From positions 1 through 33,390 of the forward strand of contig JAAXZX010000083.1 of assembly GCA_012719645.1 (NCBI GenBank): a DNA stretch of 33,390 nucleotides. The letters are read 5' to 3'. Both the position numbers and the translations under genes were made by a program. Position 1 is the stretch's first letter; each line of letters opens with the position of its first letter. Source of the DNA: Clostridiaceae bacterium. Lineage in GTDB: Bacteria; Bacillota; Clostridia; DSM-8532. The notes under the pieces were generated by a model, which was not told where the DNA came from, did not search any database, and saw nothing but the letters and a program-made list of their open reading frames with translations. Positions 15,182 to 23,481 of the stretch are shown piece after piece.

Positions 15182-18145
15182 ATGATAAAAGAATTTGTAT
15201 CCAGAAAAGTATCAGTCACTCCTGCCGATTTGGCAAGAAAGTTGTTCCCCGCACAGGTTTCAGAAAATGATGTTATTGATGCAGTATTCAGCGACAGCTC
15301 ATACGAAGGCGTCATAGCCGTTTCAGACCTGAAATTCAGGGCCCCCGCCGTCCTTGAGATCCTTAAGAACAGGGAGGCGGCAGGTGGAATCAGCCAGTTG
15401 GCAGAGGAAGGGTGCTCGGTCCTCATCAGGTTGGAGTCCGACGGCATCTGTGTATATAAATCCATGGGGGGCGAAGTCTCCAAGGTAGGACTAACCGATG
15501 GGCTTAAGAAATCGTTGTTTGAAACCCTGAAGAATGCTGACAGGTGGGCCGGTTATCTTAATGAAGACGGGGAGCATGTTATAGACCTCCTGTCCCCTGC
15601 GCCCGGCCCGCATTTTTATGTGAATCTCCTGCTGGGCAACAGGGTAGGTTTTCCCAGCGCGCTGCAGACGACCCCGAAAAGCGTGGTGGACCGTTTTGGC
15701 GGCGGAAGCTTCCGGTCCCACGCCGCTTCCCAGGTCCTTGCCACCAGGTGGGACATGCGCCAGGAGGAAAATGGCTTTCCGGCCAACAGGCAGTTCTATC
15801 TTACCGAAGACGGCCAGAAGATCTTCTATTCGGCCGAACCCACCCACCCCAACATCGCGGAGGCGAAATGCATACATTCCAGGAACCATACCCGGATTAT
15901 CTACAAAACAAAATGCGGGCTGGAGATCCGCCGGCTCATCTTTATCCTTCCCCAGTACAAGGGACTGCCCCTGGCTGCCGAGGCCCAGAGGATTGAAATC
16001 GTCAACAACTCAGGCAGGGAAAGGAAGCTCCGGCTGGTGTACACGGGCATGTTCGGCAACTTCAATCCCATGGGGCAATGGGAGGACGTGCTCTATACCA
16101 ACATAATCATGCAGGGAAGAGTGCTGAAGAACGAAGACGGTTCCATAATGGCCATAGGCCCCGATTATTACCCTCCCTATACCCACTCGGACCAGCGCTT
16201 CCATGTCATGATGGTCCGCGGGAAAGATTCGGTCTCTTACCCCACCGAGTTCTGCACCAACTACAACGAGTTTGTGGGCGTCGGGAGCCTCCAGGACCCG
16301 CAGGGCTTGTTTAAGCTCTCCAACAACCTGAGCAGGAAAGGCCCCGGCTTCTTCGCGCTTGCCGCCACGGTTTGCGTTGGCGCGGGAGAGACCCGGGCAA
16401 TCGATAATTTCACGGGTATGGTCTCGGACAAAACCAACCCGGATTACAGCTACCACGAAAGCTATGTCAGTGAAATAAAGGCGCTGTGCGATACCTTTGC
16501 CGCTCCCGGCGCGCTGGAGCAGGCCTTTGAGAAGAACATGAAGTTCCTTGACGAGTACAGCAGCTTCATACAGTTAAGGTCCTCAAATGAAAAGCTGAAT
16601 ACATACTTCAACAGGAACCTTCCCTTCCAGGTGCTGTACCAGACCTTTGTATCCCGTTCCTTCGGCCAGACCCAGAAGGGTTACAGGGAGATCGGGTTCC
16701 GCGAGATCCAGGATATCTTTGCCTCCATGTACTACTTTGTGGCAATGGGCCTGGCTGATTTCGTCAAGCAGCTCCTCAAGGAATGGTGCAGCATGGTGTT
16801 CGAGCTGGGCTATGCCTATCATAATTTCTTCTGGGTAGGCAAGGAGCCGGGCAAATGGTCCGATGACGCCCTCTGGTTCATCCAGGCGGTCCACAGGTAT
16901 ATCAGCCTTACCGGGGACATTGGTTTCCTGGATGAAACAGTTTCAATCGCGGGCGCCGACGGCAAAAAACGCCCTGTATACGAAACCATCAAGGCTATAA
17001 TCAACTATTCCCTGCGCATATCCATTGGAAAGCACGGCTTGCCGCTCATAGACAGGGCCGACTGGAACGATACGCTGCAGGTGGACCCCGATTTCATAGA
17101 CGGCACAACCAAGGAAAAGCTGTACAAGGAGCAGATCGAGAAAAGCGGAAACCCGGACGAGCCGTTCAAGAGCGACTTTTCCGAAAGCGTCATGAACGCC
17201 TTTCTATTGAAGCTCGCCCTGGACGAGGCCGCCATACTGGCAGGGGATAAGGGCGATGCCCGGAGCAAAGCGAAGTTTGAGAACGCCAGCCGGGAACTCA
17301 GTGACAGGATCCAGGCCCATGCCTGGAAGGAAGACTACTTTGCCCGCGTGCTGATCAACCGTTATCCCGACGGGAAATACACCTACCTGGGGGCAAAAGG
17401 CGATTCCTTCTCCATTGATCCCAACATCGACGGCGTATACTTCCTGAACTCCTTCAGCTGGTCGGTACTCAGCGATACGGCAACCGACGAGCAGATATCG
17501 GCCATGCTCGATGTGGTTGACAGGACGCTTAAAACGCCCTACGGCTTCAAGCTGGTTTCCCCGTCCGACCTGGGACCCATCACCAACATCAGCGCCACAG
17601 ACCACTACTTCCCCGGCGACAGGGAAAACGGGGGCGTTTTCAAGCATGCCTGCATGATGGCCACCAGCGCCATGTTCAAAGCCGCCAAGAAGGTTAAGGA
17701 TCCTGCCCTGGCACAGAGGCTTGCCGAAGAGGCCTGGTGGATGGTTGACATCACGGCGCCCTACAGGACCATGGAAAACCCGTTTGAGATCTGCGGCAAT
17801 CCCAGGTTCTGCACCCAGTACAACAACAGCGACACCGGGGAGAATATCGGGCCAATGCTCAGCGGCACCTCGACCTGGCTGATTCTTACGCTCATGAGCG
17901 CCTTCGGCGTTGAGTACACAAGCCGGGGCATCCTCTTTGATCCCATCCTGCGTCCCGATGAGGAAGAACTGCGTTATACACTGAACACCGGCAGGGCGCG
18001 CTATAATGTCACCATTACCAAGGGCAAAGGGTTCAAGCGTATCAGCGACGCATCCGAGGTCTGTTTCGACGGCCGGAAGCTGTCATCCAACCTAATTCCC
18101 GTCATGACCGACGGCAATGAGCATACCGTGGTTATTACCCTGTGA
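15182..18145 (+). CDS. Cellodextrin phosphorylase (GH94)
   Basis: A 987-residue glycoside phosphorylase that reversibly cleaves cellodextrins with phosphate, releasing glucose 1-phosphate and saving ATP. It acts in the cytoplasm (no signal peptide) on imported oligosaccharides. Length and sequence match the roughly 984-residue C. thermocellum cellodextrin phosphorylase as I remember it, more than the shorter cellobiose phosphorylases (about 810). Landmarks: AGYLNEDGEHVIDLL, TTPKSVVDRFG, FRSHAASQVLATRWDMRQEE, SFGQTQKGYREIGFREIQD, the catalytic loop ADWND with general acid Asp630, ESVMNAFLLKLALDEAA, CTQYNNSDTGENIGPMLSGT. GGAGGTG lies 6 bases before the start. A strong terminator follows, so it is probably monocistronic. 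Its presence implies growth on cellulose or beta-glucan breakdown products. Strict substrate preference is inferred from similarity. Confidence 0.93.
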   Translation: MIKEFVSRKVSVTPADLARKLFPAQVSENDVIDAVFSDSSYEGVIAVSDLKFRAPAVLEILKNREAAGGISQLAEEGCSVLIRLESDGICVYKSMGGEVSKVGLTDGLKKSLFETLKNADRWAGYLNEDGEHVIDLLSPAPGPHFYVNLLLGNRVGFPSALQTTPKSVVDRFGGGSFRSHAASQVLATRWDMRQEENGFPANRQFYLTEDGQKIFYSAEPTHPNIAEAKCIHSRNHTRIIYKTKCGLEIRRLIFILPQYKGLPLAAEAQRIEIVNNSGRERKLRLVYTGMFGNFNPMGQWEDVLYTNIIMQGRVLKNEDGSIMAIGPDYYPPYTHSDQRFHVMMVRGKDSVSYPTEFCTNYNEFVGVGSLQDPQGLFKLSNNLSRKGPGFFALAATVCVGAGETRAIDNFTGMVSDKTNPDYSYHESYVSEIKALCDTFAAPGALEQAFEKNMKFLDEYSSFIQLRSSNEKLNTYFNRNLPFQVLYQTFVSRSFGQTQKGYREIGFREIQDIFASMYYFVAMGLADFVKQLLKEWCSMVFELGYAYHNFFWVGKEPGKWSDDALWFIQAVHRYISLTGDIGFLDETVSIAGADGKKRPVYETIKAIINYSLRISIGKHGLPLIDRADWNDTLQVDPDFIDGTTKEKLYKEQIEKSGNPDEPFKSDFSESVMNAFLLKLALDEAAILAGDKGDARSKAKFENASRELSDRIQAHAWKEDYFARVLINRYPDGKYTYLGAKGDSFSIDPNIDGVYFLNSFSWSVLSDTATDEQISAMLDVVDRTLKTPYGFKLVSPSDLGPITNISATDHYFPGDRENGGVFKHACMMATSAMFKAAKKVKDPALAQRLAEEAWWMVDITAPYRTMENPFEICGNPRFCTQYNNSDTGENIGPMLSGTSTWLILTLMSAFGVEYTSRGILFDPILRPDEEELRYTLNTGRARYNVTITKGKGFKRISDASEVCFDGRKLSSNLIPVMTDGNEHTVVITL

Positions 18146-18155
18146 AGCTTTGCCG

Positions 18156-18191
18156 GGGGACAGGGAGTTTTTGCTCCCTGTTCCCTTTTTT
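18156..18191 (+). terminator. Intrinsic terminator of the cellodextrin phosphorylase gene
   Basis: GGGGACAGGGAG (18156-18167) pairs with CTCCCTGTTCCC (18174-18185), with one G-T wobble, and is followed by six T and a T-rich stretch. It separates the phosphorylase from the TIR genes. Confidence 0.9.
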
Positions 18192-18221
18192 ATTTTACCC
18201 GGCCTTATTCCCCGCAGGCTC

Positions 18222-18251
18222 TTGACTTCATGCGCCAGGGTCTAATACTAT
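18222..18251 (+). promoter_or_regulatory. Putative promoter of the TIR gene pair
   Basis: TTGACT (18222-18227) and TACTAT (18246-18251) are 18 bases apart and lie 53 bases before the first gene's start, after the upstream terminator. A single promoter here could drive both TIR genes. Confidence 0.55.
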
Positions 18252-18303
18252 GGAACTGGACAGTTTTTCTATTTATTAATTTTTCAGACCCCAGAGGTGA
18301 TCC

Positions 18304-19596
18304 ATGGAAACGGGGTTCCTTTATGATTGCTGCATTGTCGCAGTCAATTCCGGGATCGATCCCATGGCAGCCGAAGCGCTGAAGAAAGAGATTGAAGGAT
18401 ATAAGCTCCCAAAGGGCATGGAGAACCAGGGCCCGGGGTATCATCGCGTCACCACCCTCCTGCTCTCGGGAAGTATCGATGAGGCTGTTTCCGACGAGGC
18501 AAGGAGCATCATATTCCATTCCAGGTGGCTTGTGATCGTATGTTCCGAAAAAGCCAGGTCATCCCCGGCCATGGCGCACCTGATCTTTTTCTTTTCCCAG
18601 CTTGGGCGCCGGGCGAACATACTGCCCCTCTTGGTTGAAGGAGAGCCTTTCCGCTCCTTTCCCGAACCGTTGTTTGAAAAACGTACTGTACGCTGGCTGG
18701 ACGAGGACGGCCGGGAGAGGTTTGCAACCGAGACAGTTGAACCCCTCGCTGTGGACATCCGCGCTGAAAGCCCGAAGGCTTCGCTCAGGCTCCTTGGCCA
18801 TCTCAGGGTCAAGGTGATCGCCGCGCTGATCGGCGTCCCCTATGATGCGCTGGAGCGAAGGCATTTCAAGAGGACGCGGCGAAGGCTGGTAACAATTGCC
18901 GCAGTCCTGGCATTGATTTTCGTCCTGGCTGGCTCCTTCTTTGCATATATGTGGCTGAACACCGAACGTCAGCTGGATATCGCGGTCCAAAAAGCCCAGA
19001 TCTCAAAGGACCTTTTCACAAAGATATGCTCCGAGTACCCTGAAAGGTTTTCACATATTCCTGCCGCTGTTCCCGTCATTGAGGATATCCTGCTGGACAG
19101 CCTGGAACAGTTGAAGGTAGCTGAAAGTATCATTTTTGAAAAGCTTGACCTGGGAAGCCTCCTTCTTCCCGATGCCAATGACGATGCCCGGTCCCTCCTT
19201 GTCAAGGGCATGCTGCTAAGGTACATGGGGAAGAGCAAGGAAGCCGAACCGCTCTATGAACAGGCCTGCATGGCCGCATCCTACGGGCAGGCATACCTGG
19301 ACTCAGCTCTTCTGTTCCTGCGGCATACATCACCCGAAACCTGGCCCAGCGGCCTTTGCATCCTCTCCATCCGGGAGGACCCGGCCCAGGAGTACAGGCT
19401 GTCTGTAGGGGATATTATCGTCGCCATCGACGGCTTCAGGTTCAGGAGCATGGAGCAGTTCTACATATACAGGGATTCCATGGACTCGTCGGAAACCATT
19501 GAGATAACAGTCCTGCATCCCGATGGGGATGGGCTTAAGGAGAAAAAAGTGAGGATCCGGGTCGGTGATCTTGACTTTATGATGGCCGAAATGTAA
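18304..19596 (+). CDS. Degenerate TIR-like membrane protein with PDZ-like C-terminus
   Basis: 430 residues. Residues about 5-150 align with the TIR domain of the next gene (FLYDCCIVAVN against YLYDVFLSYRH; LVIVCSEKARSSPAMAHL against LVVVCSPDTPESEWVDRE). The BB-loop region FRDDEELP is replaced, and the position of the usual catalytic Glu is Leu, so NADase activity is unlikely. A conserved juxtamembrane stretch (LRVKVIAALIGVPYDALERR) leads to a basic run and one membrane helix at about 195-217. A helical, TPR-like region follows (about 290-340), then a PDZ-like domain at 348-422 with YRLSVGDIIVAIDGFRF. GAGGTGATCC 0-2 bases before ATG gives a strong start. It lies 17 bp before the intact TIR gene. 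It may be a regulatory or scaffold partner; this is inference. Confidence 0.75.
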   Translation: METGFLYDCCIVAVNSGIDPMAAEALKKEIEGYKLPKGMENQGPGYHRVTTLLLSGSIDEAVSDEARSIIFHSRWLVIVCSEKARSSPAMAHLIFFFSQLGRRANILPLLVEGEPFRSFPEPLFEKRTVRWLDEDGRERFATETVEPLAVDIRAESPKASLRLLGHLRVKVIAALIGVPYDALERRHFKRTRRRLVTIAAVLALIFVLAGSFFAYMWLNTERQLDIAVQKAQISKDLFTKICSEYPERFSHIPAAVPVIEDILLDSLEQLKVAESIIFEKLDLGSLLLPDANDDARSLLVKGMLLRYMGKSKEAEPLYEQACMAASYGQAYLDSALLFLRHTSPETWPSGLCILSIREDPAQEYRLSVGDIIVAIDGFRFRSMEQFYIYRDSMDSSETIEITVLHPDGDGLKEKKVRIRVGDLDFMMAEM

Positions 19597-19613
19597 CGGA
19601 AAGGGGCAGACCC

Positions 19614-22250
19614 ATGGATAACAGCATGGGCCGGGAGTATCTTTACGATGTCTTCCTGAGCTACCGGCACAAGCCGCTGGACAGCATGATATGCAAAAAA
19701 CTCCATACATTGCTTGAGACTTACAAGCCTGTGCGGCGCTTCAGGTTTGCCCGGATCGGCAGGGTCTTCCGGGATGACGAGGAACTTCCCGCGGCAGGTA
19801 TCCTGAGCGATACCATAGCCCAGGCCCTGGTTTCATCAGGGTGCCTGGTGGTCGTATGCTCTCCTGATACCCCTGAATCCGAATGGGTTGACCGGGAGGT
19901 CCGCACCTTCATAGAGCTTGGCAGGTCCGACAGGATATTCGCCCTGCTCATTTCCGGAACGCCTGAACAGTCCTTCCCTCCATCGCTGAAGCGTGTCCGG
20001 GGCATAGAAAGCCGCACCCTGTCTGTTGTCGCAGCCGGAGAAAGGCACATCATAAGAAACCTGAAAAGGGAAATGCTCAGGATAATAGCCGCAGTATCCG
20101 GGGTGTCCTGGGACCAGTTCAGGGTATCCGAAAGAAGGCGCGGCATAAGAAGGCTTGTCTTTACAGCGGCCGTCCTTGTGACCCTGTTCTTCGCATCCGG
20201 GCTCTGGCTGCTCCGCCAGTGGCTTATGGCCTCCCAGTACGGCTTGTATGCTGAAAACGAGGAAATCCTGGTGCATACGGTTATCCAGAACATGACAAAA
20301 AGCCTCCAGGAAAGGCTTATGGATATACCTGAAGCTGTACCTTTGGTGGCCGAGATCCTGGAAGAGAACCTGATTTACCTAAAAGACCTGGCCGAATTAG
20401 ACGGGGGGCTGACCAGGGCGGAGGGATACCTGAGATCGGGTTATATTCAGGCTATCGATGCCTGGGTCGATCTTGGGGATTTTTCCCGGGCAGCAAAGTA
20501 TGCCGACAGGGCGGTTAAAGAATATGAAAGGCTTGCGGCGGACGGCTCCTACCCCGGTGCGAGAAAGGACCTTTTCATATGCTACAGCCTGGCCGGAACC
20601 TGCATGAAGCAAGCCGGAAACCCGGACAAGGCAATTTACTATTTCAGCAGGGGGGTATCTCTGGGCCGGGAACTTGATGAGCAGGATCCCGATGTTGAGA
20701 TTAGAAGGCAGATAGCCATGAACCTGGTCGATATGGGGGATTGCTACATTGCCGGGGGAAGCCCGGAGGATGCGGTATCCTGTTACGACGATGCCGTTGA
20801 GATCTGCATGGAACTTGCCGATTCCGGGGAACTGATCGAAAGGGATCTGGCCGGCATCTTATACGGAATTGCGTCAACCCTGCATGATACGGGGTATTAT
20901 GACGGGGCGCTCAAGTATTACCAGCAGCAAAAGTCCTTCCTCGAAAGCCTTGTTGAGGCCGGAGCAAAAACCGACGATGTTTTGCTGCATGACCTTGCGG
21001 TTTGCTATGCCAACCAGGGCATTATACTGTTCCAACTGGGCGATAACCGGCAGGCTGCGAGCATACTTGAGAAGGCTGCCGAAATCTTTGATTCACTGCC
21101 CCCATATCCCGAAACAGACTATAATCATGCTATTGCCCTGTCCTTTATGGGCAGGGCTTACCAGAACATGGAGATTTACCTTCAGGCCCGGGCAAGTCTT
21201 GCCAGGTCCATTTCCATACTGGAAAAGCATGCGAACGACCCCGGCAGCCTTCATGTCAGGATCGCCCTTGCAGATAACTACCGGTTTATGGCCATCAACT
21301 CAAAACTTATATCACTGACCGATAGCGCTGTTTCCTGGTATGAAAAGGCCATCGCCCTTTATGACTGGCTGGTCAGTGACATGAATGATTACTCCCGGCT
21401 TTGGGATCTTGCGGTGTCCCTGCAGGAACTGGGAGCGATTCACTTTGACACGGGCAGGTACGATGAGGCCATATCCCTGCTGTCCAGGGCAAAAGACGTT
21501 TATATCTCCTATGATGAGGCTGCCGTCTCGTCGGACGCACAATACAATATTGCCTTATGTAATAACGATATCGGCCTGTGCTGGTATAACCAGGGTGATT
21601 TTACCAGCGCCATACCGTACCTGTCGTACGCCGCGGAGCATTACCGAACCTGGCTGGAACAGCCCGATCCCGTAAAGAAAAGGCTTTACGCGGACTGCTG
21701 CGGCTATTTGGGAAGGTGTTACGCCTTCCTGGGCGAATATGAGATAGCCATGATCTGGCACCAGGAATCGGCGCTGGTATTTGAGGCACTGTCAAAGGAT
21801 CAGCCTGCTTACCTCAGGAACTATGCCCTATCCCTCTATTGGGCGGCCATCGACCGCGTCCTTCTGGGAAACAGCCAGGCCGAAGATTACTACATCCTCT
21901 GCCTGGACCGGTACGATACATTTCTGGAAAACGGGGACAGGTCATACATGCCGACCTACCTCTCCCTCTATGCCTTTTATTACCTGGTGTTTGATGATGA
22001 TTACGGGCAGGCTCTAAGGATCTCCCGGCAAGCCTGGCAGGCAAGCCCTGATAATGCGTTTGCAAAAAGGATATATGCCTACAGCCTTTTGCTCACAGGA
22101 CACAGGGAGGAAGCGGAAGAACTCCTGTCCGGGCTGGCTGCCGGAATTCCCACAGACCTTGCGCTGATCCGGCTGGACCTGGAGGTTTTCAAAGCCGTTG
22201 GCTTTTCCGGCCATGAGCTTGAGCCAATCTCGCGCCTGTTCGGGAATTAG
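19614..22250 (+). CDS. TIR-TM-TPR membrane signalling protein
   Basis: 878 residues. An N-terminal TIR domain of the type common in Firmicutes covers about 8-130: YDVFLSYRHKPLD, the BB-loop-like FRDDEELPAAG, LVVVCSPDTPESEWVDREV, and FALLISGTPEQSFP. Glu95 in EWVDREV sits where the NADase glutamate of active TIR domains lies. A basic stretch (SERRRGIRRL) and one membrane helix at about 181-203 place the TIR domain in the cytoplasm and the rest outside or on the opposite face. About ten TPR units fill 250-860 (for example DFSRAAKYADRAVKEYERLA, NPDKAIYYFSRGVSLGREL, RYDEAISLLSRAKDVYISY), suited to binding peptides or protein partners. AAAGGGG lies upstream of ATG 19614. TIR domains can signal by cleaving NAD or by assembly; which applies here is not known. 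Confidence 0.85.
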   Translation: MDNSMGREYLYDVFLSYRHKPLDSMICKKLHTLLETYKPVRRFRFARIGRVFRDDEELPAAGILSDTIAQALVSSGCLVVVCSPDTPESEWVDREVRTFIELGRSDRIFALLISGTPEQSFPPSLKRVRGIESRTLSVVAAGERHIIRNLKREMLRIIAAVSGVSWDQFRVSERRRGIRRLVFTAAVLVTLFFASGLWLLRQWLMASQYGLYAENEEILVHTVIQNMTKSLQERLMDIPEAVPLVAEILEENLIYLKDLAELDGGLTRAEGYLRSGYIQAIDAWVDLGDFSRAAKYADRAVKEYERLAADGSYPGARKDLFICYSLAGTCMKQAGNPDKAIYYFSRGVSLGRELDEQDPDVEIRRQIAMNLVDMGDCYIAGGSPEDAVSCYDDAVEICMELADSGELIERDLAGILYGIASTLHDTGYYDGALKYYQQQKSFLESLVEAGAKTDDVLLHDLAVCYANQGIILFQLGDNRQAASILEKAAEIFDSLPPYPETDYNHAIALSFMGRAYQNMEIYLQARASLARSISILEKHANDPGSLHVRIALADNYRFMAINSKLISLTDSAVSWYEKAIALYDWLVSDMNDYSRLWDLAVSLQELGAIHFDTGRYDEAISLLSRAKDVYISYDEAAVSSDAQYNIALCNNDIGLCWYNQGDFTSAIPYLSYAAEHYRTWLEQPDPVKKRLYADCCGYLGRCYAFLGEYEIAMIWHQESALVFEALSKDQPAYLRNYALSLYWAAIDRVLLGNSQAEDYYILCLDRYDTFLENGDRSYMPTYLSLYAFYYLVFDDDYGQALRISRQAWQASPDNAFAKRIYAYSLLLTGHREEAEELLSGLAAGIPTDLALIRLDLEVFKAVGFSGHELEPISRLFGN

Positions 22251-22298
22251 TCCCGGAAAAACCCGCTCGCTGATTTTCCGCAGACATAATTGGCAATC

Positions 22299-22338
22299 GT
22301 GCAAATATCCTTTTAAGTGAAAGGTATGGGCTTTGCAC
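22299..22338 (+). promoter_or_regulatory. Long hairpin abutting the M23 peptidase ribosome binding site
   Basis: GTGCAAA (22299-22305) pairs with TTTGCAC (22332-22338), and inside it ATCCTTT (22307-22313) pairs with AAAGGTAT (22320-22327) with one bulge. The right arm ends one base before the ribosome binding site at 22340. No T-run follows. It could be a translational control hairpin, an operator, or an mRNA end of the TIR operon. Confidence 0.5.
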
Positions 22339-22350
22339 GAAGGTGATATC

Positions 22351-23397
22351 TTGCTGGTTGTCATCAGGAAAAGAATGCTGCTCCGCTATGCCGCGGCAGG
22401 CCTTGTTCTCGTCATGTTCGCCGTCTTCACTGGAAACATGATAAGCGGGACCGATTCCCTCTATGCCATGAACGAGGAAACAGAAAAGCAGTATATCAAA
22501 TGGGTGGACTTCACCGTACCCTACGGTGTGCTCAAGGAAACCCTGTATCTCGATATCAATTCGTGGGGAAAAGAGGTAAAACTGAACTGGATTGAGCTTT
22601 TAGCCTATCTTGCCGCAAAGTACGGCGGCAATTTCAAGAGGTATAAGAAGGCCGACCTGGACGCGGTGGTGAAGAAGCTGAACGAAGGGCAGACCATGGA
22701 AGAGATCGCAGGCGGCATGAAGTATTACGATTACTACCTGGAAGCCTATACAGCCGTGCTGGGCGGCTTTGTGGGCGAATTCGAGATCGAGGTGGACGAC
22801 CCGGACAATCCGGGCAGCAAGAAATATGTGAAGAAGTATGGCCTGAAAGCCTTTTCGCCCATTGCCAAGGGATACAGCTTTGGCCACTATGACGATTTTG
22901 GCGACAGCCGCTCCTATGGTTTCAGGAGAAAACACCTGGGCAACGACCTTTTGGGCTCGGTGGGAACGCCCATCATAGCCGTGGAAACCGGGGTAATCGA
23001 GGTTATGGGCTGGAACCGGTACGGGGGCTGGCGCATCGGTATAAGGAGCCTTGACGGGAAAAGGTATTACTACTATGCCCATATGAGGAAAAACCACCCG
23101 TTCAATAATACCCTGGCAGAGGGCGAGATCGTCACCGCCGGCGACGTAATCGGGTACATGGGCATGACCGGATACAGCACAAAGGAGAACGTTAACAATA
23201 TAAAAACGCCGCATCTCCATTTCGGGATGCAGCTCATCTTCGACGAGAGCCAGAAGGATGGCGTAAACCAGATCTGGATAGATGTCTACCATATCGTAAA
23301 ACTGCTGCAGCTGAACAAGTCCGCTGTGAGGAAAGACCCTGAACTCAATGACTATTTCAGGGTATACAAAATGATTGACCCTATCGTCCCCGACTGA
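22351..23397 (+). CDS. Membrane-anchored M23 (LytM-type) peptidase
   Basis: About 348 residues. A basic N-terminus and a hydrophobic helix (about 14-33, ending near SLYA) act as signal peptide or anchor, so the enzyme works outside the membrane. A helical region with an NEGQTMEEIAGGMKYYDYYL segment comes next. The C-terminal half is an M23 zinc metallopeptidase domain: HLGNDLLG (His195, Asp199), a YYYYAHM motif with His244, and PHLHFG (His288, His290) match the HxxxD and HxH metal and catalytic motifs of lysostaphin-like endopeptidases that cut peptidoglycan cross-bridges or stems. Start TTG 22351 is preferred because AAGGTGAT lies 3 bases upstream; an in-frame TTG at 22333 has none. It lies 100 bp after the TIR gene on the same strand. 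Confidence 0.85.
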   Translation: MLVVIRKRMLLRYAAAGLVLVMFAVFTGNMISGTDSLYAMNEETEKQYIKWVDFTVPYGVLKETLYLDINSWGKEVKLNWIELLAYLAAKYGGNFKRYKKADLDAVVKKLNEGQTMEEIAGGMKYYDYYLEAYTAVLGGFVGEFEIEVDDPDNPGSKKYVKKYGLKAFSPIAKGYSFGHYDDFGDSRSYGFRRKHLGNDLLGSVGTPIIAVETGVIEVMGWNRYGGWRIGIRSLDGKRYYYYAHMRKNHPFNNTLAEGEIVTAGDVIGYMGMTGYSTKENVNNIKTPHLHFGMQLIFDESQKDGVNQIWIDVYHIVKLLQLNKSAVRKDPELNDYFRVYKMIDPIVPD

Positions 23398-23408
23398 CGG
23401 GGCTTTTT
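23388..23408 (+). terminator. Intrinsic terminator overlapping the M23 stop codon
   Basis: CCCCG (23388-23392), loop ACTGA, CGGGG (23398-23402), then C and five T. The gene's TGA stop lies inside the loop. Confidence 0.75.
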
Positions 23409-23481
23409 GCTTTATTATAAGGCGTCATTTATGCGTCCTTCTTTTTTCTCGTGCTCCTTCCTGCCCTTCCCTTTGTGCCCT

